Source of the DNA: Chrysomallon squamiferum
Taxonomy: Eukaryota > Mollusca > Gastropoda > Neomphalida > Peltospiridae
DNA: 64,000 nucleotides
Direction: 5' to 3'
Assembly: GCA_012295275.1 (NCBI GenBank)
Contig: CM022675.1
Span: forward strand, 17,128,189 to 17,192,188
In this document: positions 39,623-52,440 of the stretch, piece after piece
How positions within the stretch are numbered: position 1 is the stretch's first letter
How the letters are laid out: the number at the start of each line of letters is the position of its first letter
Notes under the pieces: generated by a model
What the model saw: the letters and a program-made list of their open reading frames with translations, nothing else
Databases searched by the model: none
What the model was told of the DNA's origin: nothing
Translations under genes and position numbers: made by a program

Positions 39623-41192
39623 GCCTTTTTACACATTGTATATTTTCTATTAAAAAATAGTCCAATGATCAATATCTTTGATAGCATAAAATAACAAATA
39701 TTTCCAATGTAAAAAAGAAAGCTAACTAATTTCGTCATTTATAATTATGTTCAGGCTATAAAGAATTTCATATACTTAGTACGAATGCTTGACCTCTTTA
39801 ATACGCGTATTAATATACCAAGGTGCGTGTTTGTGATTAGATGCAAAGGGGGGGATTCCGATAGTAGTTAGCGAAAGGGGGTTGGGCATTACGTTAAAAT
39901 GAATAGGGAAAGAGCAGGGTATAAAGACAACCAAATGCAAATCTTAGTATATTAATGTTATTTTCTCCAGGTTTGGTAGTTTCACAATAAGATGGAATAT
40001 TCATATTAATCTAACGCCATTAATTCATGAATATTTATTTGAATAAGTCGAGCTCGCTTGACCCAGATTTCATTCTCTAGAGAACCCGTTAGATTTACTA
40101 AGTTGTTGAAAGCACGGGCCGGGATAAAATTCGGACTAGAATTAATGACGATAGCATTCACTTTATTATTATTATTATTGCTTGAAAATTTAGTAATATA
40201 AAACAAATTACTATGGATTTATTATTAACGAAGAAAATCATTATTTTAATTCATAAATTGTCCTCGTTGTGCTATATAATATTACAAGCTATAGTGAAAA
40301 ATAAAGTATTGTCCAAGATAACAAATCATAAATTATAATTAGCTAAGACTCAAATGAAATTGGTGTGCAAGCATAACGTAAATTAGTATTCAAGTGATGA
40401 CCGATTTAATATAATAACCTCCATCCCACTGCGCGAAAATAGTTGTGCTTAATCAAATTATTCTCAAAAATATGAAAATCTCTCTCTCTCTCTCTCTCTC
40501 TCAACTGATTGATGTAAATTGTCAATAATTAGCATAAACTCCCAAAAATGTATTCATTTCCTGCATATTTTGCACAACAACAGCAACAACAACAAAAACA
40601 ACAATAATAATAATAAAATTAATTAGGTTTTGTAGGTAATTTCTTAAAGTTCAGTTGAGTTGTTCGTGCGTGATTGCTGAATAAATGTGTGGGTGTGTGT
40701 GCGTATTTTTCAAGAAATGACATCGGGTTCTGTCGAATTTTGAAATGTAAATACTTTTGGAAACAGAAGTCTTTAACTGGGTTAAAATTTCCTAATTGTT
40801 TGAGTCTACAGTAAGTATACACTATACTATATGTATTTATTTTTATTCATTTCTTGCGTTCTCAGATCGCAGTTAGAACATATGGATGTACTGATTTTTA
40901 TAATCAGTAAAAAGTTTTAATCCTGATTTGTTACTTTAATTATAAGAAAAGTAACGATTCAAATCCTAAATAAAGCCATCGCTATACTGTCGCATATAAC
41001 TATCATTTCTATTTATTTTCATACTAAATCTAACCGGATGCAGTTGTTCACTGCGGCCCTGCAATTTTCAGAAAACGTTGCGCATGGCAGGCCGCATGCT
41101 GGAAAGTTATTTGCGTGTTATTGCCAGTTTTGGCTTTTGTGATTATTTGGTGATACATTTCAGACATTGTAATTGTGTGTTGAAAGTTAATC
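39623..41192. promoter_or_regulatory. KMT2C/CDV3 divergent intergenic region
   Basis: About 1.5 kb separates the inferred KMT2C start and the CDV3 ATG, which point away from each other, so promoters for both should lie here. CpG-containing patches occur at about 39790-39900, 40050-40140 and 41030-41110. A (TC)n GAGA-type tract is at 40479-40502. No TATA box can be singled out in such AT-rich DNA. The minus-strand frame at 40006-40206 was not accepted as a gene. Confidence 0.5.
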
Positions 41193-43581
41193 ATGGCAGA
41201 GACAAATCTTGACGATTTCTTCGCGAAGAAAGATAAAAGTAAAAAGAAATCGAAGTCGAAAAGCTCGCCCATTGACCGACCCAGTATTTTTGGTGACTTT
41301 GAGAAACAAGAAACAGAAAAACCAAAAAAAGAAAAAAAGAAGAAAGATAAAGAGAAATCTCAAAAGACACAGAGTTCTTCAAGTTCCTCTGGTCTCACCT
41401 GCTCGTTAATTCAACAGGTTCTAAATTTATTGTTACGTTTAAGAAAGCGAATTAAAGAACCGTATGGCTTTACGGCTTAAACTTGTTAAAGCTGTTAATA
41501 ACTTCGTTATTGTTAAGACTTAAGCAGTTAAGATGTTAAGACTGTATTATAATTTATAATAATAAGTTGCCATAACTGTTTTAATACTCATATTTTTATA
41601 CTAATAATTGGTGAACTATGTAACTTATAAGATCTGACAAATTTAAAAACTAAATGATCTCTTTTGAAATTTATTATTTTATCAGATAATTTAATATTTG
41701 TAACAGTAATAAAAAACAAAAAAAAACAACAACAAAAAACCACTAAACATGCATTCAAAATAACATAGTTTTTTAACACTTAGACAAAGTGAAATTAATT
41801 AAAATATACTTTCTTTGTTTTCAGGAAGATGATGAATGGAAAGATTTTGAAGAAGAAAAAGAAAAGGATTATTCTGGCCTCAGAATACAAAATTTACAGA
41901 TAATAAGGTAATATTTTAACATATCTCTGGATTGTTCATCCCTTCTGTCTTTTAAATGTTTAAACGTGTTAAAGTACAGTTGTCAAGATTGGTGCTTGCA
42001 CATTTTCTGGACTGTTTACTGGTGGGAATGGGCATTATGAAAAGATTTCACTGTTATATTCTGCCATAACTGAATTGTAAGTGTCAGCTGCATTTTGATG
42101 CAAATGTTATTTCATTCTTTGTTACATTGATCTGAATGTTGTAGTTTGTTATATTATTTGTGTATCATGTGTAAAGACTTGTTTGTTTCCATAAGCTTAC
42201 ATAAAAATTGTTGTAATATTTGGACAGTTAATCCTTTGTAAATAACAGCTGTAATAAAAATTTGGAAACTTGAGGGGTCAGAACCGTAATTGATCACTGA
42301 ATTAAACACAACCCTACTCGCATGACGTCAGTTAGCTTTCAGGCAGAGCAAGAAGTGTGATTGCTTATTCCAAATATAAAACAAACCAAAACCAAATTTT
42401 GTTTGCTTTACATATATTATAAATTTAAATACAATAGTTCAAAACAACAGTCAGATATAGCATTCATGATTGTTGCTTGTTAAGGAAAGCCATCTGCTAC
42501 TGAACATAACCGTTCATTTAAAAATAGCAATTCATAAACATATATCTTTGATGTAGAAAATACAATTTTTTTGGAGATACACTTTTACAGGACCATATGA
42601 TAATCCAGTGTTACATTTAAAGTCCATTCAGTGAATTGATAAAAGTTATTTTTATTCTTGTTTACAGTAAGGAGGAAGAGGAAGAAGAAGAGGAAGATGT
42701 AGAAGGAGAAGAGGGTGAGGTAAAAGAAAGGAAAGGTGGTAGCCAGGTTCCTTGGTTGCAGACCACACAGTCATCAGGTAATTGAAAAAATTCAGTTTTG
42801 GAATTGTACATCTCAACTGTGGCGATTTAGTTTACTTTCTTCAATTCAGTTTTTTATCTGGATTTGTTTTTAATTATTTTATCAAAATTTCAATAGGTCA
42901 AATAAGCGTTTTGAAATGAAACAAACCATCTGCTTAATACTTTAAATTTAAATTTTATTATTTCAGCACAGCCACAAAGGCCACCATCTCCTATAAAAGA
43001 GGAAGACAGACCAGCAGAAGAGGCAACTCCTCAGCAGCCTAAGAAATATGTTCCACCAGGTGCCCGTGCTGCAATGGCTAGTGGTGGATCTGCTGATCGT
43101 TTGAGCTCAAGAAAGAAGAAAGAAGCTCCAAATATAAGTAGCGAGCAAGATTTTCCAACACTAGGAGGGCGTTCTGAATCGTAAGCAAGATGAATGTTTT
43201 AGATAATGTATGAAAAAAGTTTTATTGTAGGAAACTTTTAATTGTTTTGTTCTCTTACAGAATTTGTTAGATTCATTTAATGTTTTAAAATATGTATTCA
43301 TTTAATTTACATAGTAACATTACAGATTTATCTATAGGATGCTGTATACTGAATTTTATTGGACATTTTTTTCTGTATTAAATGTTTTCATGTCATTTTA
43401 TACATTAACATGTTTATATATATTTATCTGACACAGGGTAGCCATTTAGTTTTGTTTTGCTGCTATTTACAGAAATCGAAGTAATCCAGAATTACAGTCT
43501 CAGACATTTGGAAGCTCATCTCAGCGTGCTCGTGCTCCTCAGCTTAGCCTGGAAAATAAATTCTCTGCACTACAAGACTAA
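41193..43581 (+). CDS. CDV3: CDV3 homologue, complete, five exons, 246 aa
   Basis: Exons 41193-41417, 41825-41907, 42668-42777, 42967-43180 and 43473-43581 join in frame to 246 codons plus stop. The N-terminus MAETNLDDFFAKKDKSKKK matches the vertebrate MAE..LDNFFAKRDKKKKK. Next come EDDEWKDFEEEKEKDYSGLRIQ (vertebrate DEDEWKELEQKEVDYSGLRVQ), an acidic Glu run, KKYVPPGARAA (YRPPGARL), EQDFPTLGG (DTQFPSL) and a C-terminal LSLENKFSALQD (LQLDNQYAVLENQ). CDV3 is a conserved, mostly disordered, charged protein with no well-established biochemical role. The first donor (CAG|gttcta) is weak. Reading through it would end at a stop by 41480, giving a 95-residue form. The ATG is the first in frame and fits the family start. 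Confidence 0.93.
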
Positions 43582-45680
43582 ATCTGTGTATTATTTGCCA
43601 TATTTGTTCTTCTTGTTATGAAATATTTATGTAATTATGATCTTTTTTGCATGCTTATGATGATATTGTTGTGAACAGTTTCACTACCTGAATCATTCTG
43701 GAGTTTGTATTGTCTTAATCATTGTTAAAAACTTGCTTTTAATCACACTTAATGTGTGTATGTAACAAAACTAATAGAAATAACTATGCATGATACTAAA
43801 ATAGTTAATATATGTACAGTGTCCATGGAAATGAATTTATTTTTCTTGTGATAATGTTAATCATAATTTATATCAAAAGAAATGTTATGGTGGGAGGGAA
43901 TAAAAATTTCACAATATATGCATTGACTACTAAACATAATAGAAAAATAACAATGAAAGTAAATTCTAATACAAATAATAAATCAGTTATACTAAGTAAC
44001 AAACTGAACCTGTAACTGAGATAGCCTATGCATTTCAAGTACTGATTAGATATTGAACTATATTAAAACATGGATTTAAAGGAAACAAATTTGTACCAAA
44101 TTTTAAGTTGAATTGGGAAAATAATGATAAATTTAAAAATTTGAATGTCGTAATAATCACTGCTCACAACATTATTCATGATTTTCCCAAAACGTCTATG
44201 CTTATTTTTATTGCATTTGCTGATAAATTATTAGGCTGTATATAAGAAAGAGTAAAGTAATAATTTTGACTTCAGTCAGATATTGATATGTGTGTGTGCA
44301 TGTAGATATTTACTTATATATGTATTTAAAGTTGTTTTTGCTAACTGGTTTAACCAATCATCTAAACAGACCAAATGTACGACAGCCATAATTTAAGGTA
44401 TAACAGAAATTACACAATTTTAATTGTGACGATGTTAATATTTGAGTCCATATGAGAATGCATTATTTTTATGCAGAGCAGTTGATGGATGTGAATTTGT
44501 GAAATTTTGATACAAGCTGCTGTACTCGTGTAAAGTCACAGTTTGTAATTAGTTAACCATGATTAGAATATACATTTTGTGTTAATGTGATAATCCAGCC
44601 AGATTTGCAAATTTTGTTTTGGGTGAATTATCCATCAGCAAATCATTATTTGCATTGTTCAATACAAAATTATAGAAATCATTTTACAGACTACCATACC
44701 AATTATTGTCTTAATGATTATTAAAATTAACATTGTAATAAAATTTGTTATTGTATGTAATCTCGTGAATAATATAATTGTTTATATCTGACAGCATAAC
44801 ACTGATAATTTAAAATTATTATTAAAATGTGTAAATTATTTTATCATTTATGTAGAGAATTATTCCTTTGTTAAAAAAGCCTGCTGGCTTGTTAAAAAAA
44901 TCTTATCTGATTAATGTCTGAAGTATTTCTCTTTCTCTGTAATAAGGTGCAGATGTCAACCTGGCCCGTTCTTTAAATTAAAACCTCTATAAATACTAGA
45001 ACTCAGGAAGTTTTTTTCAGGTTTCAATTTTCTTATGGTAACCATTGTTGCCTTATCATTTTCAGGTTTTTGATTTGCCTTTGATATGTTTCCATGGTTA
45101 TTAATCTGTCTTTATCAAACCTAGGATATGCATTCATGACATACGATACATAAATAGATATTCCAGAAGTCAAGTTTTCATTTCTTCCCATATAAATTCT
45201 GTCTTTGAAAGCAAGATTTCTTTTTTCTCCACTGATGATTATATTGTTCAAATTTTTTTAAATTTTATTAATAAAAGTAAAATAATTTTATATGAAAAAT
45301 ATTTATATTTTACCCAGAGATAGATTTTCATAAATACAGCAGTTCTGTAAAACTTGGTTTATCTTCATAGTGCTATCATTTTCATTCTGAAAGCAAATCT
45401 ATATAATTTGGTTCATCCTTTTTTTTTTTTTTTTTTTTAATTTTTGGATACCAGATTCAAACTTTTAAACTGACGTTGGGATTGATATTAGCACTGCCTT
45501 GTAATTTAAAACTGCATACATTTTTTAATGTTTACATTACTGTAACACCACCTATTTTAATAATAATTTTCTTCTGTAATACAATGTAATACAGATGTTG
45601 CTTAATCCAAATAATTCTATCTTATTGGGTTTTGTTGACTTGAAATATGTTTAGATTTTCTTTTCATTTACAAATAGCCT

Positions 45681-46909
45681 ATTATCAATAAATAAGATGA
45701 AATTATTTCAAAAAGAATATACAGATGTATAATTTTTAAAAATTACTTTTTTCTTAACAAATTGATCTGTGACAATATATAACAAACATGATATAAATTT
45801 ATTATGTGAATTATTTCAGACTATTTTCTCCAAACAAAGGGGTTTTTTTTAACACTTTATGCTGTATATATTTTCAAACATTCTTTTGGGAAAAAAAAAA
45901 AATAACCATCCAATGGAAAATAAACTGATCTTTTGCATAAAATTCTTTTGTCTTTTATGTGAAACATTTATGACTGCACCTATCTAATACTGGATGCATG
46001 AAATTTGTAACTGTTGTGTGAATAGAATTTTCATTAAGAAGTGAAAGAAGAACCATCAGCTGGCAAAATGTAGGTGCAATTTACATACAGAATTTATCCA
46101 GTGCACACTTTTCTGTGTACCTTTTAATTGTTTCATTTAAATGATTTTTTTAATATAATCATTTAAAGCTTTTCATTTGTGTGCTTTTAAAAACATTTGT
46201 CAAGGCACTGTCTACACTGTATTGTATTTGTACATGCATATTAAACTGGCATGATGTTAGATGTAGCTGTCTTACATTCGACTATTTGATTAGCAAGTAT
46301 GTTTCTATTTTTGTTAACATTCATTCCTGGTCTAAAATTATTCTGATTAATAACATAAAAAATTATATTTTTAAATTATTAATGATATATATAAAAATTA
46401 TAAACAAAAGTTTACGTCAGAAATTCCCTGATATACTGTTAACATAAAATACATTTTTTTTTTTTTTTTTTTTTTAAATGGAAACTTAATTACTGATTAC
46501 ATATTTATTACACAACTACCCAATTCCATGTGTGATATTGGCATTTCATTCATTCAAGTATCATCTTGATCAAATATCTTCTGGATCTGACAGATCCTCA
46601 CTGGAACAGAAAAAGAAAACTAGATACAAAATCAAAATTTTATTTTCTATAACATAAACAAAAAATAAAAAGTTGATTGATATGGTACAAGTATTAAAAA
46701 GTTATGTATAAGACTAGATGGTCACTCCTTTGTTATAATACTGTTATTTGCTTTATAGTTCTGTCAGAATATGTTTCACAATTTTATTATCAATAACTGA
46801 ATAAGCAAGATAAAATTATTACAAAAAGAATATACAGATGTATAATTTTTAAAAATTACTTTTTTCTTAACAAATTGATCAGTAACAATATATAACAAAC
46901 GTGATTATC
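45681..46909. repeat. Direct ~115-bp repeat pair
   Basis: Copies lie at about 45681-45795 and 46787-46909. A 57-base core containing gaatatacagatgtataat and ending ..cttaacaaattgat is identical in both. The flanks differ by small indels and substitutions. This is a local duplication or two insertions of one short element. Confidence 0.85.
46478..46605 (-). other. Candidate 3'-terminal exon on the minus strand (…EDLSDPEDI stop)
   Basis: On the minus strand a strong pyrimidine tract and acceptor (ttttctttttctgttccag) precede TGAGGATCTGTCAG... Read as GT GAG GAT CTG, it encodes EDLSDPEDI and then a TGA near 46580. An AATAAA lies near 46505 and a run of about 20 A follows. It could be an alternative last exon of GGACT, whose own stop is about 620 bp upstream, or the end of an unrecognised transcript. 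No partner exon can be proved. Confidence 0.3.
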
Positions 46910-47223
46910 TGGTAACCCTAGAAGTTGTTATGATTAAAAAGGTACAATAATAAGTTTTTGGGTTTGTATTATTTCATAATTAAAATGTTTCTAACAATGA
47001 TTTCTGTTCAGTTATTTCTTTGGAGAAGTAATGCACCTTGATAGTAAATCATAAAAATATCTACAGCTTGTTGTGTAAAACATAATAATATATCATAAAT
47101 GTGTACACTAAAACATATTAATAATTTGATTTTTTTTAAAAACTGTAAACAATAACAATTATCTACTCTTGACTGCATAAATTAAAGCAACATTTTAATT
47201 TATTTCTAAAGAAACGGCCATAT

Positions 47224-48530
47224 TCAAGATATCACATCTGTTGCTGGATGATAACCATTGTTAGCTTGTCTATCTCTTTCACACCTGGTCACATAATGCA
47301 ATCCATGAGAACCGTACGCTTCATAATTCTCAAACATGGTACCATCAAGTAATTGTGGCTTGTATTTTTTTAAGAAGTAACAGTCACATTCAACTTCCAC
47401 ATGCTCCATTAACGCCTTGTCTTCAGCATCATGTGTTTGCATGACTGTAATAATGTCTCTTTCATAGAAAGTAGGATGACATTCAAATTCATCCAGTGAT
47501 TCCTGCATTTTCTCATCAATTTCATAGATTTCACCAATGACATTCTGAAAAATATTGTATAAATTTCCTATTACTGTTGACCCATAACTGTTTCTGGAAA
47601 TAAGGAACAAAGGAAAAACCACAAAGTTTGAACTTACAACTATATCCCAGTTGAAACCTTACTTCTAGATACTGTTTGTCCCACAACAAGGTAGGAATAA
47701 ATTTTATAAATGCACCCACAACTATCCTAATCTAACATCACAGCAAAACCTACATTTTTCTTCATCTGTACTGTATCATATTTGTTTACATTATTGTTTA
47801 TGTTTGTATACTGTCATTACGTTATTATATAGCTGTTATGTATACTAAAGTTTAATGTTACAGTAAATTTTTGGGGTTATGTTTGCATTTGCTATTTCCA
47901 GGACTGGTGCTCTTTCCTATCAGTCACTGAAATCGAGGGTCAGCAATCATTATAAATAACTAAATATACGTGTTGAATCATGCAATGTGTTATACTGTCA
48001 TCAACTTTTCAAGTAAATCAGCAGAATTCTACGTTTTTGTTTATTATAGATATTTAATATACTGGGACTTTTAGCACTCCATTGTTGAAGTGTTTCCAAT
48101 CTAATGTCCGAAATGATCATGTTTTATAGCGACGTTTTCCCTTCCATAGAGCGTTAAACAACAATAAAACACTCCTAATAATCATTAATTAATATTTAAA
48201 TGAACTGAGATTTTCTTTAAAAAATCCATTTTATATCGTAAGTACATACTAAAAAATGCAGTAAATGTTACAAAGTATTTTCTACATATATCATTCTTCA
48301 TTCTGGTAATGAACTATTCTGAAAAAAATAATTACCTGTCCTTTTCCGTCTACGAAGAGTAAAAAGGGTATGTTGTACTTGGAACCAATAACAAGCGGAA
48401 AACGTTTAATGGTTTTGCCTGTACCCACCAAAGCACACGATCCGAACTCTTTGCCAAGCCGGTAATGATTTGGTTGACCACGTTTTAATGTTCCGTACAT
48501 GAAAGTCAGTATTTTTTTCTTGGACGACAT
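47224..48530 (-). CDS. GGACT: Gamma-glutamylaminecyclotransferase (GGACT/AIG2-like), complete, two exons, 171 aa
   Basis: GGACT releases free amines from L-gamma-glutamylamines, including gamma-glutamyl-epsilon-lysine from degraded transglutaminase cross-links, forming 5-oxoproline. Exons 48530-48336 (65 codons) and 47544-47224 join in phase 0. The N-terminal FMYGTLKRGQPN (residues 10-21) is the family's substrate-loop signature, followed by FPLVIG..NIPFLL. Exon 2 has GEIYEIDEKMQESLDEFE. Its final Glu, residue 86, aligns with catalytic Glu82 of the human enzyme. A C-terminal SHGLHYVTRCERDR resembles human GPHGLRYNPREN. The length is slightly above the human 153 residues. The ATG is chosen because the beta strand and YGTL motif follow directly. 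A poly(A) signal AATAAA on the minus strand (47204-47199) lies 20 nt past the stop. Confidence 0.95.
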
Positions 48531-51500
48531 ACTATATGAATTAAAACACAGTTTACAATATATTAGATAGGAAATATCTTATCTTAAATTTATTAACATG
48601 TAATTATATCACATGACATTGGTTTTCTGCCTACACATTTCTTTTTACATGCGTCGATTAGCAATAACATAATTATAGAGGCAATCGTGTTTTAGAGTTA
48701 TATCCCCTGATTCACTGCCGTCTTAGCTTTAACATGTCATGTATAACTATCATCTTATGTTTATCGTTTTTTCTTTAAAAACTGAACTGTATTTTACTTC
48801 TTTAATTTTTCATTATGGTAAATATGCAATTTGGTTGTCATTCTGACCATTATTATTATTATTATTATAATTATTATTATTTTTATTTTAGTCGTGCGTT
48901 AAATATATCTAACCATTATTAATCATCAATTTAATGGTATTAATAGATGAAATTCTAAATAATATCATGGATTGTTGTTTTTAGCAGAATTTCTTCAACA
49001 TAACCAGAACATTGCTATAGCTTATCATTTTTCTTTTACTTTGTTTCTTTCAAAGAAGTTAAAACACCAAGACCAGCATTCAAACTAATGCAAATTCTGG
49101 GCACATAAATTAACAGTAATGTTTTATTTATTTATTTATTTTTACTTTTTATTTATTTATTTATTTGTTTGTTTGTTTGTTTGTTTGATGCTTTAGGTTA
49201 TTCATCATCCAGCAGCAGAATCTCTTAGTTAATTTTTCAATGAACAGAAACATATGAGAGGAAAACTTATGCTGGTTCTATTCAACATTTATAGTATGAA
49301 CACTGTATGATTACACTGGATGACAGATACCATATTTTCTTTTTATAAAACAATTTCTGTTATGGATGGAACAGTAAATAGTCTAATGTAAACAGTTGAT
49401 TGTACTTATCCTTAAAACAACAGTATCAGACTAGTGTTCTCCTCACTGATGGGCCTTCTGCTGGTTCTGTGTTTACAAACCTTTGCAAATATTATTTCAT
49501 GCTGTACAGCCAAATTTCAAAAATTCCTTCACTTCAATTATGCAACAACCACTCAATAAAAAAAAAAAAAAAAAATTGGCTTCAATTGGAAAAAACAAGT
49601 ACTTTTCAGAAATTAACAATAACAAGTGATTATTCCATAATCATGAAACATCAATTTATAACTTGAACGAATTGGAATATATTAATTTTGTTTTCATGTT
49701 CATTTCATATCTCAAAAGAAATTAAGAATTTTAATTTATCATTATTTATTAACAGTATTTTAATAGTATGACTATTTGGAAACAAATTTATAGATTTATA
49801 TCGTCTGGTTTAATGATTTAAAATAAATAATGATTTATCATACTGAGATAATGCTGGAAAAAATTATTATAAAATTTAATTAAAATATTCTTCGATAATT
49901 TTTGAACAAATAATACATTTTTGATAAGCATTCTTTAAGTATAATATTGGGCACTTTTATTTAAAAAAATTTTCATGCAAAACAAATAAAACAAAATAAA
50001 ATAAAATAAAATAAAATAAAATAAAATAAAATAAAATAAAATAAAATAAAATAAAATAAAATAATAAATAAATAAATACATATACACAGAGAAAGAAAGA
50101 GAGATAAAATTAGTAAATATTTTGAATAAAAAATGTCTTTCCTATAAAAGCAAATGCAAATAAGTATGTTACAGATGTATGAAAACAAAACTCATTTATA
50201 AATATACCAATACGTTAATTTATGAATGATGGTGAAACTTTTCAAATGTAAGATACATGACATTAAAAAATACCTGAAATTCATAAGTGGCAATAAATCA
50301 CTCATTTTGTTGATTAATTTTCATATATATGAATATTTCATGATTTGTAACATGTTTTGATGAGTGTATAACACATTAAGTTAAAGAAATATTAATAAAC
50401 AAACCATAAATGAGCTAAGTAAATTAAATATATTTATGGGTCTTAATAAAAAAAAAAAAAAAAATAAATAAAATCCCAAAAGCAACTGAGAATTTCCACT
50501 CTTTTATCTAAAGTAGCTTCCTCAACAAACATTTAAAATAGGTGACATACAGGTATGATGGATAACAAATATTCAACTTTTAAGGCTAAGAACTAGTAGC
50601 TCATTTTATATTAAACATTTTTTTAATGTATTTCAAAGATAATTTGTTGAATATCTAACACGAGACAAGAGTCATCTTTCCATTTGGTTTTAGTATTTTA
50701 AAAAAAGATGTTAGAATAATGACTGGTCCTGCTAGTAAATGTATGATGTATAACATAGCTCCCCAATCATCCAGGATTATGTATCATGACAGCAGCATAC
50801 AATAAAGCCATGAGGTAGTTAATCTAATTATTTGATCTGTTGATAAACAATATACTGTATAGTGAAACAATGTTGCCAATTAACTGATAAATAAAACTAT
50901 TTCTGAAACAAAATCTGAGGAAATGGATCATAAATATACTCGAGAATTATCAGATAACAAAAATCCAATGAAATCACACATTCAAGCAAATCATTTTGTA
51001 ACTATAAATGATGCTTTATATTAAAAGTGTTGTTTTCCAAAGCATTTCAGGTTTGGGGTAATGGACTGACAATGAAAATCTGATAATGTCACAAATGAGA
51101 TACAAGTTTTTTCTAAAGATTCACTGTTTGTATCATAATACTATCAAACATTATGACTTAGTCAATTCAAGTACTATTATTGTAGTAAAAAAATGTGCTG
51201 AAACTATTAACACATCTGTATTCTGACAACTGAAACTTTCATTAAGAAATATTAAAAAAACACTGAAAAAAAACACATTTTTTTCTACAGTTATAAAGTG
51301 GCTGTTATTATCTATGATTCTATGATGTGGTGGATGTAGATGAGAATTTTAATAATATGACAAGTTTATTATGTGGAGAATGAATTTTAATTTATGGCTA
51401 CTACATGTTTTTTCTCTCCTTTTCAGAATATAATGAAACTCCTTTTTGATGAAATAGCATTTAAGAATTCAGTGGTGGTCTTAAAGGTTTATAATATAAA

Positions 51501-52440
51501 TCCAAATATTTACTGCCAGTATTACTAAATTTATATTATGTTCTTTAAATTAAAAGTTACTTTGTAATTTTTGTCAAACAAGTAAATAATTATTATTGTT
51601 TGAACTGACAATGGATATTCATAATATTTATGTTTAATCTATTTCATGGTTCTGACTTTTTTATAAGGAACAAGAGTATTCAAAGGCACCTTTCCAGACA
51701 TGAAAACAAACTTGGGAAGAATGGCCTTTGATAAATTAGTTACATGGCTCCGAGTTCCAATTTACTGTCCTTATCATTCTTAGAACATAAAATTGATAAA
51801 TTAACATATGGTAAAAAGAATCAAAGAAAACATTTACTTATGACATATTCTGCCATTCATTTTGAGAACTAATATGGTATACTTTAATCATCATTATATA
51901 AAATTGATTCTGTGTGACATTAATTATACTATGTTTCTTTACATCTGGCACAAAAGAACAAGAAAAAAAAGAAACTGAAATAGTATTTAATGTTTTATAA
52001 GAATGTTTTATTCTAATATTATATTTTTACTGAGATACTTATAAATGACGCAATAATTTTTATTTCAGTTCTTTCTAGGAATTTAATTTCCAAGTACTAC
52101 ATGAACATGAAATAAATATGCAATTTTATTTTTTAACAAACTCAGGAAGAATAAGCTGAAGTGTTTGTTTCTTAACAAAAATATACATTTTTACAATTCA
52201 TTTTTCATGAAATGTTCTCAGAAATTATATTTGTGTTATGAAAATGAATTTGTCAAAATGTTTGTCAATATTCCATTACTAATGAAAAAAAAAAAACCTC
52301 TGTCAAAATATTAATCTGGGGCAGATAGTTATCATGTTAAGAATATATTATTTTATTTTATATAATACCTTTTAGATGAAGTCTATTAAACATGACTTGT
52401 CTCAAACATTTGGTTTTAAATTTAATATAATAAATACATA
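48531..52440. other. GGACT-NHEJ1 intergenic region with repeats
   Basis: About 3.9 kb of AT-rich DNA. It holds TTTA/GTTT repeats (about 49123-49186), a long (AAAAT)n at about 49991-50061 and an A-run at about 49558-49575. The inverted copy of NHEJ1 exon 4 at 51363-51639 is described separately. A GGACT promoter presumably lies just above 48530 but no motif is clear. No gene is supported. Confidence 0.7.
51363..51639 (+). pseudogene. NHEJ1: Inverted duplicate of NHEJ1 exon 4 with flanking intron sequence
   Basis: This plus-strand segment closely matches the minus strand of 54711-54451, which contains NHEJ1 exon 4 and parts of both flanking introns. The copy of the exon is at 51427-51486 with acceptor (ccttttcag) and donor (gtttat) preserved. 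It is 60 rather than 62 nt: a two-base deletion shifts the frame and creates TGA seven codons in. The copy lies about 0.8 kb past the NHEJ1 stop codon and in the opposite orientation. It cannot encode the normal exon and is best described as a pseudo-exon made by a local inverted duplication. Confidence 0.9.

Larger units (their letters stand above)
43582..47198. other. CDV3 downstream region and gap to GGACT
   Basis: AT-rich DNA with several AATAAA candidates for the CDV3 poly(A) site and T-runs at about 45419-45438 and 46455-46475. It also holds a duplicated ~115-bp segment, a candidate minus-strand terminal exon and one minus-strand frame of unknown meaning (45251-45033), each reported separately. 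No other gene is supported. Confidence 0.65.

Noticed and set aside
40006-40206. 66-codon minus-strand frame between KMT2C and CDV3
   Set aside because: Its start region is a translated AAT repeat and the remainder matches nothing I recognise; it may be an old repeat.
41418-41480. Extension of CDV3 exon 1 to a stop as the true protein end
   Set aside because: The conserved CDV3 motifs continue in downstream exons in the same phase, so this is intron read-through.
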